Source: Actinomyces urinae (GTDB lineage Bacteria; Actinomycetota; Actinomycetes; Actinomycetales; Actinomycetaceae). From it: DNA of 64,000 bases. Shown piece by piece: positions 14,619 to 23,579 of this stretch. The stretch covers positions 47,410-111,409 of the forward strand of contig NZ_LT632545.1 in the NCBI RefSeq assembly GCF_900119695.1, given 5' to 3'. The notes under the pieces are model-generated. The model was not told where the DNA came from. It saw only the letters and a list, made by a program, of their open reading frames with translations, and did not search any database. Each line of letters opens with the position of its first letter. The first letter of the stretch is position 1. The translations under genes were made by a program, and so were the position numbers.

Positions 14619-15741
14619 TTTGGCTAGTGAGAAAGAGGTTGCGTGTGCTTGGAGTGCCATCGTGGAGCCGGGCGACGTGGCTGCGGGGGCATTGCGCGAG
14701 CAGATGGGTAGCGCCGCGGCGCTGGAGTGGCTACTAACCCAACCTGACGTAGAGAAGCTCTCGCCGCAGATCTTATTCGACGAGGAGGGCCGCGAACGCC
14801 CGTGGGTGAAGGCACTGAAGAGGTGGCTGCCCCGCGTGGAGGATCTGGATGTGCAGCGCGATTTGGATGCGTTGGCTCGGGTGGACGGGACGGTGCTCTG
14901 GCCGGAGCATCCTGCTTGGCCCGCGGGGCTGAATGATCTGGGGTTGGAGGCTCCGGCTGCGCTTTGGATGCGTGGGGAGCTGAAGGCGATGCCGCGGGTA
15001 GCGATTGTGGGGGCGCGGGCGTCGAGTTCGCACGGTAACTCGGTTGCGCGTGATGTCGCGTTTGACCTTGCTCGCAAGGGTGTGTGCGTGGTGTCGGGTG
15101 GAGCGTTTGGTATTGATGCGGCTGCTCACGTGGGCGCGTTGAAGGTGGGGCAGACGGTGGCGGTGATGGCCGGAGGAGTGTCGTACCTTTACCCGGCTTC
15201 CCATGAGGGCCTGTTTGAGCAGATCGAGATGTCGGGTGCGATTGTGGCTGAGTGCCCGCCGGATTGGCGGCCTGCGCGGTGGCGTTTTTTGAGTCGGAAC
15301 AGGTTGATTGCGGCGTTATCGCAGGCGAGCGTGGTGGTGGAAGCGTCGGCGCGGTCAGGGGCTTTGGTAACGATTCGGCGTGCTCGGGAGATGGGCAGGC
15401 CCGTGGGGGCTTTCCCTGGTTCGGTGTCGTCGCAGATGTCGGCGGGTTGCAATGAGGCGATCCGTGAGGGCGTGACTTTGGTAACTGGGGTTGAGGACAT
15501 ATTGGAGTTGATGTCAGGCATATGTGATTTCTTATTTGATATGCCCGAGGGGAAGAAGCCGCGCCTAGATGTTGATGTGCAGCGCATTTTCGACGCGCTT
15601 CCAGCGAAGGGATCTGCAACGGTTCGTTGGGTAGCTCGAGCCGCTGGCTTGGGCGTGGACGAGGTGGAGCAGGGGATGACTACACTACTGTTGAAGAAGC
15701 TGGTTACGTGTGAGGGTGACATGTTCGCGCGTTGCAGGTAG
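14593..15741 (+). CDS. dprA: DNA-processing protein DprA
   Basis: DprA protects incoming single-stranded DNA and loads RecA in natural transformation. The ~380-residue product has the Rossmann-like core VAIVGARASSSHGNSVARD, VVSGGAFGIDAAAHVGAL, GGVSYLYPASHEGLF and FLSRNRLIAALSQASVVVEA, all hallmark DprA segments, and a C-terminal winged-helix-like region. In-frame ATGs at 14593, 14602 and 14605 are all possible; the longest overlaps comM by 26 bp. In many non-competent actinobacteria the gene is retained, so presence alone does not prove competence. Confidence 0.94.
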   Translation: MGLMMRIPDLASEKEVACAWSAIVEPGDVAAGALREQMGSAAALEWLLTQPDVEKLSPQILFDEEGRERPWVKALKRWLPRVEDLDVQRDLDALARVDGTVLWPEHPAWPAGLNDLGLEAPAALWMRGELKAMPRVAIVGARASSSHGNSVARDVAFDLARKGVCVVSGGAFGIDAAAHVGALKVGQTVAVMAGGVSYLYPASHEGLFEQIEMSGAIVAECPPDWRPARWRFLSRNRLIAALSQASVVVEASARSGALVTIRRAREMGRPVGAFPGSVSSQMSAGCNEAIREGVTLVTGVEDILELMSGICDFLFDMPEGKKPRLDVDVQRIFDALPAKGSATVRWVARAAGLGVDEVEQGMTTLLLKKLVTCEGDMFARCR

Positions 15742-15819
15742 CGCACACAGGTGGCGCGCCAGGCAGGACTAAAGTTGTGCCACCAGTGGTTGTAGTTGGT
15801 GCATAGATTTGGGAGGAAC

Positions 15820-16734
15820 ATGGAGTTGCACGAGTCAACGCTCGATGTTCTGTCCAGGTTTGAGCGCTATATGGCGCATAGTCGAGGCATGGCAGACCAT
15901 TCGGTGCGCGCGTACATGAGCGATGTGTCCTCTGCTCTTGATTTTTGCCTGGGTGAGAGGCCGTTTGATTCGGCTGAACTGACGCCGCGGGCGTTTCGCG
16001 CGTGGGTTGCAACTAAGGTTCGCGAGGGTGGTTCGAGGGCGTCTGTAGCGCGGTACGTGGCAAGTGTTCGCTTGTTTGGGCGGTGGATGAAGCGTGAGGG
16101 AATCGCTCAGGTTGATCCAACTTTGAAGTTGAGGGCGGCGCGAGTGGATGAAACGCTCCCGCAGACGCTAACGGTCGATCAGGCTCGGTCTTTGTTTAAC
16201 TATTTGCGCCAGCAAGCAGAAGATGGTGATCCGTGCGCTATCCGCGACTGGGCCATGGTTGAGGTCATGTATTCGTGCGGTATTCGCGTTGCGGAACTGA
16301 CCGGCCTAAACCTGTCTCACTTGAACGCTGCGGAACGCACTTTGAGAGTGCTGGGCAAGGGCAACAAGGAGCGCGTGGTGCCGTACGGCAAGCCAGCTCA
16401 TGATGCGCTGCGTGTTTGGATTGCGACGGGCCGCCCCGCCCTCGTTATCGATAGCGGCGAGCAAGCGTTGTTTTTAGGCGCTCGCGGTGGGCGCGTTAGT
16501 CAACGTATTGTCCGAGGACGCCTGGAGTCCGCGTGCGCCAGTGCCGGTGTTCCGGTGATTTCCCCACATGGTCTGCGTCATAGCGCGGCAACTCACATGT
16601 TGGAAGGTGGCGCTGATCTGCGTGCGGTGCAGGATTTACTGGGGCACTCGTCGCTACAAACTACGCAGCGATACACGCATGTGGATGCGCGCCGTTTGAG
16701 TGCGATCATGAACCAGGCTCATCCCCGAGCCTGA
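15820..16734 (+). CDS. xerC: Tyrosine recombinase XerC
   Basis: The 304-residue site-specific recombinase resolves chromosome dimers at dif. The start is the ATG preceded by GGGAGG. An N-terminal SAM-like core-binding domain (residues ~1-95) precedes the catalytic domain with the R-HxxR-Y set: R156 in CGIRVAELTGL, H250 and R253 in PHGLRHSAATHM, and Y285 in TTQRYTHVD. Next to dprA it is most likely XerC; XerD would normally sit elsewhere. It appears to be the chromosomal housekeeping enzyme rather than a phage integrase. Confidence 0.92.
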   Translation: MELHESTLDVLSRFERYMAHSRGMADHSVRAYMSDVSSALDFCLGERPFDSAELTPRAFRAWVATKVREGGSRASVARYVASVRLFGRWMKREGIAQVDPTLKLRAARVDETLPQTLTVDQARSLFNYLRQQAEDGDPCAIRDWAMVEVMYSCGIRVAELTGLNLSHLNAAERTLRVLGKGNKERVVPYGKPAHDALRVWIATGRPALVIDSGEQALFLGARGGRVSQRIVRGRLESACASAGVPVISPHGLRHSAATHMLEGGADLRAVQDLLGHSSLQTTQRYTHVDARRLSAIMNQAHPRA

Positions 16735-16769
16735 GTGGCTGCATGATCGATAGCCAATGGCGCCGCTAG

Positions 16770-17417
16770 TTATCCGTCCAAGGGCTTCAGTATGGGCTCT
16801 CCCAAGATGAGGGCGAGGGGGTTTAAGTACAGGTATTTGCTAACCTTGGCGCCCCAGTGCAGACAATCTGAATCGTGACCGGCTTCTAGGTGACCAACCA
16901 CGTCGCCGGCGTGCACAAAGGAGTTTTTCGCGACTGCAGGAGCGACGGGCTCAAACGTGGAGCGCACTCCGTTTGCATGTCTGATGGAAACCACGTTCCG
17001 GTTGAAGAATTCTCCGGCGTAAACCACTGTGCCTTCGGCAGGAGCGTGAATCGCGGCTCCCACACCAGGGCAGATGTCCACCCCGCGATGTCCCGACGCC
17101 CAGGGACTATTCGGCGGGTCGAATAGGCGCCCGACAGGTATGGGAGGTGCTACCGGCATTTGCCAGGAGAGCACCGTGGAGGGGTCGTATCCAATATGCG
17201 AGGGGGAAAGAGTGGGGCTAAGCGAGGCTTCGGACACGCCATTAGTCCGAGAATCCGCGCCACCCACGGTCTGAGACTGCGTGCCGCCCACCCGAACAGA
17301 GGAACTAACATCCCCAACGAACACATCACCCCGGGCGGGCATGCCACTCAGGCCAAGTAGTGCACTGCCAACCCCAAGCACAGTCAGCAGAGCCATGAAC
17401 CGATGCGCTAACTCCAT
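16770..17417 (-). CDS. Secreted M23-family (LytM-type) peptidase
   Basis: With the ATG at 17417, the 215-residue product begins MELAHRFMALLTVLGVGSALLGL, a plausible signal peptide; an in-frame ATG at 17540 would add 41 residues with no export-signal character. The C-terminal half is a LytM domain: GHRGVDICPG (first Zn ligands His and Asp) and CLHWGAK (third Zn His). In the usual HxH motif the first histidine is replaced by Cys here, as in a number of actinobacterial members. Such enzymes cut peptidoglycan cross-bridges or regulate other hydrolases. No good ribosome-binding site is seen; TAGCCT seven bases upstream allows a leaderless transcript. It is convergent with xerC and divergent from rpsB. 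Confidence 0.83.
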   Translation of the reverse strand: MELAHRFMALLTVLGVGSALLGLSGMPARGDVFVGDVSSSVRVGGTQSQTVGGADSRTNGVSEASLSPTLSPSHIGYDPSTVLSWQMPVAPPIPVGRLFDPPNSPWASGHRGVDICPGVGAAIHAPAEGTVVYAGEFFNRNVVSIRHANGVRSTFEPVAPAVAKNSFVHAGDVVGHLEAGHDSDCLHWGAKVSKYLYLNPLALILGEPILKPLDG

Positions 17418-17588
17418 GCAGGGTAGGCTACGAACAACGGTTAGCGGCAGCGATTTCGAAGCAAAAAGATTGTGGATACGCCGGGTTTGTACTCCCTGTG
17501 GAAACACGTATGGGGGCGCGTTGTGTGAGCCGTGAAACATGTGGGCGTAAAAGGAGTCTTCGAAGTTCCTAAACGCCCAGATTTTAGC

Positions 17589-17770
17589 TAGAATCGACGC
17601 GGCACCTGCTTGCAGGTGACTATCGCGCGTCCAAATCCGCGTAAGCGGCGCGGCCAGCTTCGGTCCCTTCGGGGTGTTGGCTCGTGGACGCCAGGGCCTT
17701 AGGGCAGTAACTGTAATTTTGAGTGGCTAGCGCCGCTCGTGAATGGTGCTTTGCACCGAGAGGAAGAGAC
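17589..17770 (+). promoter_or_regulatory. Putative rpsB promoter and ~170-nt leader
   Basis: TAGAAT at 17589-17594 is a good -10; the -35 at 17 bp (TTCCTA) is weak. The leader holds a hairpin (CACCTGC-TT-GCAGGTG, 17603-17618) and ends with GAGAGGAAGAG before the ATG. This 350-bp gap between the peptidase and rpsB holds no other gene that I can see. Confidence 0.5.
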
Positions 17771-18634
17771 ATGGCTGTTGTAACCATGCGTCAGCTTCTG
17801 GAAAGTGGTGTCCACTTTGGTCACCAGACCCGTCGCTGGAATCCGAAGATGAAGCGCTTCATCCTGACTGAGCGTAACGGCATCTACATCATTGACCTGC
17901 AGAAGACCGTCGAGGACATCGACAAGGCATACGAGTTCGTGAAGGAAATGGTTGCTCACGGTGGCAACATTCTGTTTGTTGGCACGAAGAAGCAGGCTCA
18001 GGAAGCTATTGAAGAGCAGGCTGAGCGCGTTGGTATGCCGTACGTGAACCATCGTTGGCTGGGTGGTATGCTGACGAACTTCTCCACGGTTTCTAAGCGT
18101 CTTCAGCGCATGAAGGAGCTTGAGGAGATCGATTTCGCGGATGTTGCCGGTTCGGGCCACACCAAGAAGGAACTTCTCATGATGGAACGCGAGAAGAACA
18201 AGCTCCAGCGTTCGCTGGGTGGTATTCGTGACATGGCTAAGCTTCCTTCGGCTATTTGGGTTGTTGACACCAACAAGGAGCACCTTGCGATTGCTGAGGC
18301 TCGCAAGCTGAACATACCGGTTGTGGCTGTGCTTGATACTAACTGTGATCCGGATGAGGTCGATTACGGCATCCCGGGTAACGATGATGCTATTCGCGCT
18401 GTTGCGCTTTTGACCCGCGTGGTCGCTGACGCCTGTGCGGCTGGCCTGATGGCTCGCTCGGAGCGTCGTCAGAAGTCGGGCGCTGAGGACGCCAGTGCAG
18501 AGCCGATGGCCGAGTGGGAGCGCGAGCTTCTTGAGAGCGCCGAAGGCGAGCAGAAGGCCGAAGACGCCGATAAGGCTGAAGAGGCCGAGAAGGCTGAGGT
18601 AGCTGCCGAAGAGCAGGCACCTCAGGCTGAGTAA
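17771..18634 (+). CDS. rpsB: 30S ribosomal protein S2
   Basis: S2 is the last-added small-subunit protein. The start ATG at 17771 follows AGAGGAAGAG and gives the canonical [19 protein letters not shown]. The 287-residue product contains [23 protein letters not shown] and [16 protein letters not shown], followed by an acidic, Ala/Glu-rich tail (from ~residue 240) typical of actinobacterial S2. tsf follows 50 bp downstream, the conserved order. Confidence 0.97.
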   Translation: MAVVTMRQLLESGVHFGHQTRRWNPKMKRFILTERNGIYIIDLQKTVEDIDKAYEFVKEMVAHGGNILFVGTKKQAQEAIEEQAERVGMPYVNHRWLGGMLTNFSTVSKRLQRMKELEEIDFADVAGSGHTKKELLMMEREKNKLQRSLGGIRDMAKLPSAIWVVDTNKEHLAIAEARKLNIPVVAVLDTNCDPDEVDYGIPGNDDAIRAVALLTRVVADACAAGLMARSERRQKSGAEDASAEPMAEWERELLESAEGEQKAEDADKAEEAEKAEVAAEEQAPQAE

Positions 18635-18684
18635 TCTAAGGCTGAGTAAGCCTTTCCACTAATACTTGAAGAGGAAAGATTTTC

Positions 18685-19515
18685 ATGGCGAACTACACTG
18701 CTGCCGATGTGAAGGCTCTGCGCGAGCAGACCGGCGCGGGCATGATGGATGTTAAGAAGGCGCTTGACGAGGCCAACGGCGACAAGGAAAAGGCGATGGA
18801 GATCATTCGTCTTGCTGGTCTGAAGTCGCTGTCTAAGCGTGAAGATCGTACGGCTGCTGCCGGCCTTATTGCTGGCGAGGTCGTTGATGGCAAGGTCGGC
18901 GTTATGGTTGAGGCGAATGCTGAGACCGACTTCGTGGTGAAGAACGAGAAGTTCATTGACTTCGCTTCGAAGGTTTTGGCCGCGGCTGTTAAGAGCGGCG
19001 CAACGTCCACGCAGGATCTGCTTGAGCAGCCTGCTGAGGATGGCACTGTTAAGGACCTGGTTGACGGTCTTGGCGCTGTTATTGGCGAAAAGATTGAGGT
19101 TGGCAAGGTTGCTCGCATGGAAGGCGAGAACGTTGAACTGTACCTCCACCACTCGTCGGCTGACCTGCCGGCGCAGGTTGGCGTGCTGGTAGCAACTGAT
19201 GCGGCTGGCGCTGACGTTGCTCGCGACATCGCGATGCATATTGCTGCGTTCTCCCCGCTCTACCTGGATCGCACCTCGGTTCCGGCTGATGTTCTCGAGA
19301 AGGAGAAGGAAACTCTTACGAAGCTCACGCTTCAGGAGGGTAAGCCCGAGCACATCGTTCCGAAGATCGTTGAGGGCCGTCTGAATGCGTTCTACGCGGA
19401 GAACTGCCTTGTTGATCAGGATTACGCTCGCGATCCTTCGAAGAAGGTTGGCGACGTTCTAAAGGAACACGGCGCTAAGGTTACGGACTTCGTTCGTTTC
19501 CACGTGGGTGCCTAG
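18685..19515 (+). CDS. tsf: Elongation factor Ts
   Basis: EF-Ts exchanges GDP on EF-Tu. The 276-residue protein opens MANYTAADVKALREQTGAGMMD, the conserved EF-Ts N-terminal domain, and includes the TDFVVKNEKF element that contacts EF-Tu. Dimerisation and core segments (HIAAFSPLYLDR, LLEQPAEDG) are in place. GAGGAAAG precedes the ATG. It ends in a strong hairpin. Confidence 0.97.
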   Translation: MANYTAADVKALREQTGAGMMDVKKALDEANGDKEKAMEIIRLAGLKSLSKREDRTAAAGLIAGEVVDGKVGVMVEANAETDFVVKNEKFIDFASKVLAAAVKSGATSTQDLLEQPAEDGTVKDLVDGLGAVIGEKIEVGKVARMEGENVELYLHHSSADLPAQVGVLVATDAAGADVARDIAMHIAAFSPLYLDRTSVPADVLEKEKETLTKLTLQEGKPEHIVPKIVEGRLNAFYAENCLVDQDYARDPSKKVGDVLKEHGAKVTDFVRFHVGA

Positions 19516-19528
19516 TAAGTCCCCGATT

Positions 19529-19563
19529 GTAGCCCCGACCCTTGTTTGCAAGGGCGGGGCTAC
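19529..19563 (+). terminator. Hairpin terminator after tsf
   Basis: GTAGCCCCGACCCTTG pairs with CAAGGGCGGGGCTAC (one bulged A) around the loop TTTG. No long T run follows, so it could also be a processing or protection hairpin. Confidence 0.7.
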
Positions 19564-19633
19564 GGTCATATATCCGTTAAACTATGTGTTGAGTTAGTGC
19601 ACCGCGGATTTATTTGTGGAGGGGTTGCAGCTG

Positions 19634-20377
19634 ATGGCTGAGCAGTCTGGCGCCGGTCGGCGCGTTCTTTTGAAGTTGTCTGGCGAGGTTTTCGGCGGCG
19701 GAGAGATCGGTCTTGACCCGTCGGTGGTGAACATGATTGCAGCACAGATTGCGCAGGCGGTTCGCGAGGGCGTCCAGGTTGCGGTGGTTGTGGGTGGCGG
19801 CAATTTCTTCCGGGGTGCGGAGCTGTCTCGTCATGGTCTGGATAGGGCTCGGGCTGACTACATGGGCATGCTCGGCACGGTGATGAATGCGCTTGCGCTT
19901 CAGGATTTCTTGGAGCAGCAGGGCGTGTCTACACGCGTGCAGTCCGCGATTTCGATGAGGCAGGTTGCCGAGCCTTACATTCCACTGCGTGCGATCCGTC
20001 ATCTGGAAAAGGGGCGTGTCGTGGTGTTTGGTGCGGGTGCGGGTTTGCCGTATTTCTCAACGGACACGGTGTCGGCGCAGAGGGCGCTGGAGACGCGCTG
20101 TTCGGAGCTGTTGGTGGCAAAGAACGGCGTGGATGGCATTTATACTGCTGATCCTCGGGTGGAGCCGGATGCACAGCGTCTTGATTATGTGACGTATTCA
20201 GACGCACTTGCGCGTGGGTTGAAGGTAGTTGATGCGGCGGCGTTCTCGCTGTGTCAGGAAAACAGTCTTAACATGCGCGTGTTTGGCATGAATGAGCCGG
20301 GCAACGTTACCGACGCGCTGCTTGGGAAGAAGATCGGTACGTTGGTAACTAATGAGGATTGTGAGAAGGAGAACTAA
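19634..20377 (+). CDS. pyrH: Uridylate kinase
   Basis: PyrH phosphorylates UMP to UDP and is regulated by GTP and UTP. The 247-residue product starts [20 protein letters not shown]; the amino-acid-kinase motifs [21 protein letters not shown] and [15 protein letters not shown] are present. ATG at 19634 is chosen; GTG at 19616 and TTG at 19625 are in frame, but the GGAGG at 19618-19622 overlaps the former and crowds the latter. frr follows after 3 bp, the conserved tsf-pyrH-frr order. Confidence 0.95.
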   Translation: MAEQSGAGRRVLLKLSGEVFGGGEIGLDPSVVNMIAAQIAQAVREGVQVAVVVGGGNFFRGAELSRHGLDRARADYMGMLGTVMNALALQDFLEQQGVSTRVQSAISMRQVAEPYIPLRAIRHLEKGRVVVFGAGAGLPYFSTDTVSAQRALETRCSELLVAKNGVDGIYTADPRVEPDAQRLDYVTYSDALARGLKVVDAAAFSLCQENSLNMRVFGMNEPGNVTDALLGKKIGTLVTNEDCEKEN

Positions 20378-20380
20378 GAA

Positions 20381-20938
20381 ATGATCGAAGATGCTCTACT
20401 TGAGGCCGAAGATGGCATGGAGCGTGCTGTCTCAGCTATAAAGAAGGATTTCGGTAATATCCGTACGGGCCGCGCTAATCCGGAGATGTTTAACTCCATT
20501 CTCGTGGATTACTATGGTGCGATGACGCCGTTGCAGCAGCTTGCCTCGGTGCAGATTCCGGAGGCTCGTATGGTGCTGGTAAGCCCGTATGACCGCGGTT
20601 CGGTGCAGGCCATTATCCAGGCTATTCGTGATGCAGATTTGGGTATTAATCCAACGGATGATGGCAATCTGATTCGTTGTACGTTGCCGGCGCTCACTGA
20701 GGAGCGCCGTCGCGATTACGTGAAGCAGACTCGCAGTCGCGCGGAGGAGGGCCGCATTTCGATTCGTAATGAGCGTCGTCGTGCGAAGGAAGAGCTTGAG
20801 CGGATTAAGAAGGATGGCGAAGCTGGCGAAGATGAGGTTGAGCGCGGCGAGAAACAGCTTGAGGATCTGACGAAGAAGTTCGTGGCCCTTGTTGATAGCG
20901 AGTTGGAGGCCAAGGAAAAGGATCTGATGACCGTTTAA
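20381..20938 (+). CDS. frr: Ribosome recycling factor
   Basis: RRF splits post-termination ribosomes together with EF-G. The 185-residue length is standard. It contains the conserved IRTGRANPEMFNSILVDYYG near the N-terminus and the three-helix-bundle end RRRDYVKQTRSRAEEGRISIRNERR. The ATG follows AAGGAG within the pyrH-frr junction. cdsA follows 13 bp later. Confidence 0.97.
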   Translation: MIEDALLEAEDGMERAVSAIKKDFGNIRTGRANPEMFNSILVDYYGAMTPLQQLASVQIPEARMVLVSPYDRGSVQAIIQAIRDADLGINPTDDGNLIRCTLPALTEERRRDYVKQTRSRAEEGRISIRNERRRAKEELERIKKDGEAGEDEVERGEKQLEDLTKKFVALVDSELEAKEKDLMTV

Positions 20939-20951
20939 TACGGTAAGTAGG

Positions 20952-21827
20952 ATGTCTGTGGATTTAAGACGTATTACCCATCCGGGCCCAACTGAAAACC
21001 ATAAGCCGTTACCGTCGTCGGGGCGGGCAGGACGTAACCTTCCCGCCGCGGTTGGTGTGGGGGTTGGTTTAGCGGCGCTGTTCCTCGCGGTCTTGTTTGT
21101 TTCGAACGAGGCGTTTGTGGTGCTGGTGTCCGCCGCTGTGGTGTTGGCTCTGTGGGAGCTGGCAGGAGCTTTTGCGCGGAAGAATCGCGAGATTGTGTTG
21201 CCGCTGGCCTGGGTTGGTGGCGTTGGCATGGTCGTGTGCGCCCATTTTTTGGGTTTGGAGGCCGTGCTGGGCGCGCTGACGGTAACGGTGTTTGCCGTGG
21301 CGGTGTGGAAGCTACTGGATGGGCGGAGTCCGCAGGCGGTGCTTGACATCATGGTGACGACGTTTGCGCTGATTTACGTGGCGTTGTTGGCGTCGTTCGT
21401 GGTGTTGATTTTAGATTCTCCGGGCGCACAGGCCGGTGTGATCACATGGGTTTTGCTGTGCGTGGCTAACGATACGGGCGGTTGGGCATTTGGAATCATG
21501 TGGGGCAAGCATCCGATGGCGCCGAGGATTTCGCCGAAGAAGTCTTGGGAGGGCTTCGCTGGTTCGCTCGTGTTTTCAATCGCTGCTGGTATCGGTGGAA
21601 TGTTTTGGCTCGGCGGGGCTTGGTGGCTCGGTATCCCACTGGCGTTACTGACCACGGTTGCAGGAACGTTTGGTGATTTAATCGAGTCGCTGATCAAGCG
21701 TGATGTTGGGTTGAAAGACATGTCTAACATGCTGCCGGGCCACGGTGGTTTGATGGATAGGCTCGATTCGCTGCTAATGACGGCTCCGGTGGTCTATTTT
21801 TTCTTGAAGGTGGCTTTGCATTGGTAG
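20952..21827 (+). CDS. cdsA: Phosphatidate cytidylyltransferase
   Basis: CdsA makes CDP-diacylglycerol from phosphatidate and CTP in the membrane. The 291-residue protein has a hydrophilic ~28-residue N-terminus and about eight hydrophobic segments. Near the C-terminus is the family signature, seen as [28 protein letters not shown]. The [10 protein letters not shown] loop is also present. The gene overlaps rlmN by 7 bp. Confidence 0.94.
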   Translation: MSVDLRRITHPGPTENHKPLPSSGRAGRNLPAAVGVGVGLAALFLAVLFVSNEAFVVLVSAAVVLALWELAGAFARKNREIVLPLAWVGGVGMVVCAHFLGLEAVLGALTVTVFAVAVWKLLDGRSPQAVLDIMVTTFALIYVALLASFVVLILDSPGAQAGVITWVLLCVANDTGGWAFGIMWGKHPMAPRISPKKSWEGFAGSLVFSIAAGIGGMFWLGGAWWLGIPLALLTTVAGTFGDLIESLIKRDVGLKDMSNMLPGHGGLMDRLDSLLMTAPVVYFFLKVALHW

Positions 21828-23023
21828 AAGCAAGTAAGCGCTCGGGCCGCCAGGTGATGCCGACGGATCAGGCTCCAGAAGGTGCGAAAACTCCCGATGC
21901 GAAGCCGGTCTTGTCGTTCGCTCCGCGCAGGCGGGGTAAGCCGCCCGCGCATTTGGCGGATTTGGATTTCGAGGAGCGTGGCCAGGTCCTCGTGGAGCAG
22001 GGATTACCTAAGTTCCGGGCGGATCAGTTGTCGCGCCACTACTTCCAGCGTCACATAGCAGATCCTGCACTAATGAGTGACCTGCCAAAGAACATGGTGG
22101 AGCAGGTTGAGCAGTCGCTCATGCCGAGGTTGATCAAGAAGGTTCATACTCTTGCAACGGATGACGGGATGACGCTGAAGCACCTGTGGGAGCTTTACGA
22201 TGGGGCGCGGGTAGAGTCGGTGCTCATGCGCTATCCGGGCCGCACAACGCTTTGTATTTCGAGCCAGGCTGGTTGCGGTATGGCGTGCCCGTTTTGTGCA
22301 ACCGGTCAGATGGGGCTGACGCGGAACCTTTCCACCGCGGAGATCATTGAGCAGGTGCGGATGGCGCACGTGGCGTGTGAGAGTGGAGAACTGGAGGGCG
22401 GCCCAACCCATTTGTCGAATGTGGTGTTTATGGGTATGGGAGAGCCGCTCGCGAACTATCGTTCTATTGTGCAGGCGCTCAGGCGTATGACGGATGAGCC
22501 GCCGCGTGGGTTCGGCATGTCGGCACGAGGAATAACGGTGTCTACGGTTGGCTTGGTACCAGGAATCGATAAGCTTGCGCAGCTGGGGCTGCCCGTGACG
22601 CTCGCGATTTCGTTGCATGCGCCAGACGACGAGTTGCGCGATGCGCTGATTCCGATCAACTCACGTTGGAAGGTTGGCGAGTTGCTGGATGCGGCACGGC
22701 GTTACTTTGTGAAGACGGGCAGGCGCGTGTCGATCGAGTACGCGCTGATCAAAGACATGAATGATCACGCGTGGCGTGCGAAGCTCTTGGCGGACGAGTT
22801 GAATAAGCGCGGACACGGCTGGGCGCATGTGAATCCGATCCCGCTAAATCCAACGCCAGGTTCAATTTGGACTGCTTCAACTCCGCACGTGATGAAGGAA
22901 TTCGTTGAAACACTGCGTGAGAACGGGATCGCAACTACCATTCGTGATACACGTGGATCAGATATTGACGGGGCTTGTGGCCAGTTGGCTACCTCGGTGA
23001 AGAATAAAGAGGGGCGTCAGTAA
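21821..23023 (+). CDS. rlmN: Dual-specificity 23S rRNA/tRNA methyltransferase RlmN
   Basis: RlmN is a radical-SAM enzyme that methylates C2 of A2503 in 23S rRNA and A37 in tRNA. The 400-residue product shows the radical-SAM cluster motif CGMACPFC (CxxxCxxC), the catalytic-cysteine region [19 protein letters not shown] and [11 protein letters not shown]. The TTG start at 21821 has GAAGGTGG upstream and overlaps cdsA; ATG at 21857 is an alternative. The N-terminal ~35 residues are poorly conserved in character. Confidence 0.95.
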   Translation: MVEASKRSGRQVMPTDQAPEGAKTPDAKPVLSFAPRRRGKPPAHLADLDFEERGQVLVEQGLPKFRADQLSRHYFQRHIADPALMSDLPKNMVEQVEQSLMPRLIKKVHTLATDDGMTLKHLWELYDGARVESVLMRYPGRTTLCISSQAGCGMACPFCATGQMGLTRNLSTAEIIEQVRMAHVACESGELEGGPTHLSNVVFMGMGEPLANYRSIVQALRRMTDEPPRGFGMSARGITVSTVGLVPGIDKLAQLGLPVTLAISLHAPDDELRDALIPINSRWKVGELLDAARRYFVKTGRRVSIEYALIKDMNDHAWRAKLLADELNKRGHGWAHVNPIPLNPTPGSIWTASTPHVMKEFVETLRENGIATTIRDTRGSDIDGACGQLATSVKNKEGRQ

Positions 23024-23577
23024 TGAGCAACTTCTTCCCAACAGTGGGATTTTTCCGCAAGGGTTATAACAAGGACGAGGTAGATGCGTTCTTCAAGCAG
23101 GCGCGCGCCGTTTATGAGGGGGATCGTCCAAGCTTGGGGATCACATCCGAGCAGGTCCGTCGGACGGTGTTCGCTTTGAAGAGGCGCGGCTACGATCCGG
23201 CCGTGGTTGATGCGGCACTGGATCGTTTAGAGTCGGCTTTTATCTCTAGCGAACGTGCGAATCACGTGGCGGTTAACGGCGAGGACGTCTGGTTGGATCA
23301 CGTGGCTGACCGTGCAACAACGCTGTACCCGCGTTTGGTTCGCCCTCTTGGTAACCGTTTTGCGCATCCGGAGGCAAAGGAGCGCGGATACCGGGTTGAA
23401 GAGGTGGACGCATTCCTGGATCGAATTGCTCGCTTCTTTGATGATGAAGAAAAGCTCACCGCAGATGAGATCCGCCAGGTTACGTTCCCCAGCGCGAAGG
23501 GCGCGGACGCTTATCTTGAAGGACCCGTGGACGCGTACCTGTCACGCGCAATCGATATTCTCTTGTCAATCGAGTAG
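23023..23577 (+). CDS. DivIVA-domain repeat protein
   Basis: The 184-residue acidic protein carries repeated DivIVA-type motifs. They are FFRKGYNKDEVDAFFKQARAVY (residues ~10-31), LKRRGYDPAVVDAALDRLESAF (~51-72), AKERGYRVEEVDAFLDRIARFF (~121-142) and a fourth, diverged GADAYLEGPVDAYLSRAIDIL at the C-terminus. It matches the small actinobacterial DivIVA-repeat family in character, unlike Wag31/DivIVA, which has one such motif and a long coiled coil. The GY(x)xxEVDAFL motif binds or senses curved membrane in DivIVA. It is translationally coupled to rlmN (TAATG), and dxr follows after 2 bp. Function is unknown; a polar or septal adaptor is an inference. Confidence 0.8.
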   Translation: MSNFFPTVGFFRKGYNKDEVDAFFKQARAVYEGDRPSLGITSEQVRRTVFALKRRGYDPAVVDAALDRLESAFISSERANHVAVNGEDVWLDHVADRATTLYPRLVRPLGNRFAHPEAKERGYRVEEVDAFLDRIARFFDDEEKLTADEIRQVTFPSAKGADAYLEGPVDAYLSRAIDILLSIE

Positions 23578-23579
23578 TC

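Noticed and set aside
14124..15619. Long open frames antisense to comM and dprA (over 300 codons each)
   Set aside because: Their translations are low-complexity (Arg/Pro/Ser/His-rich) shadows of high-GC coding strands; comM and dprA are clear on the plus strand.
15820..16734. Phage or island integrase
   Set aside because: Length, complete R-HxxR-Y set and linkage to dprA fit the housekeeping Xer recombinase; no phage genes or attachment repeats are nearby.
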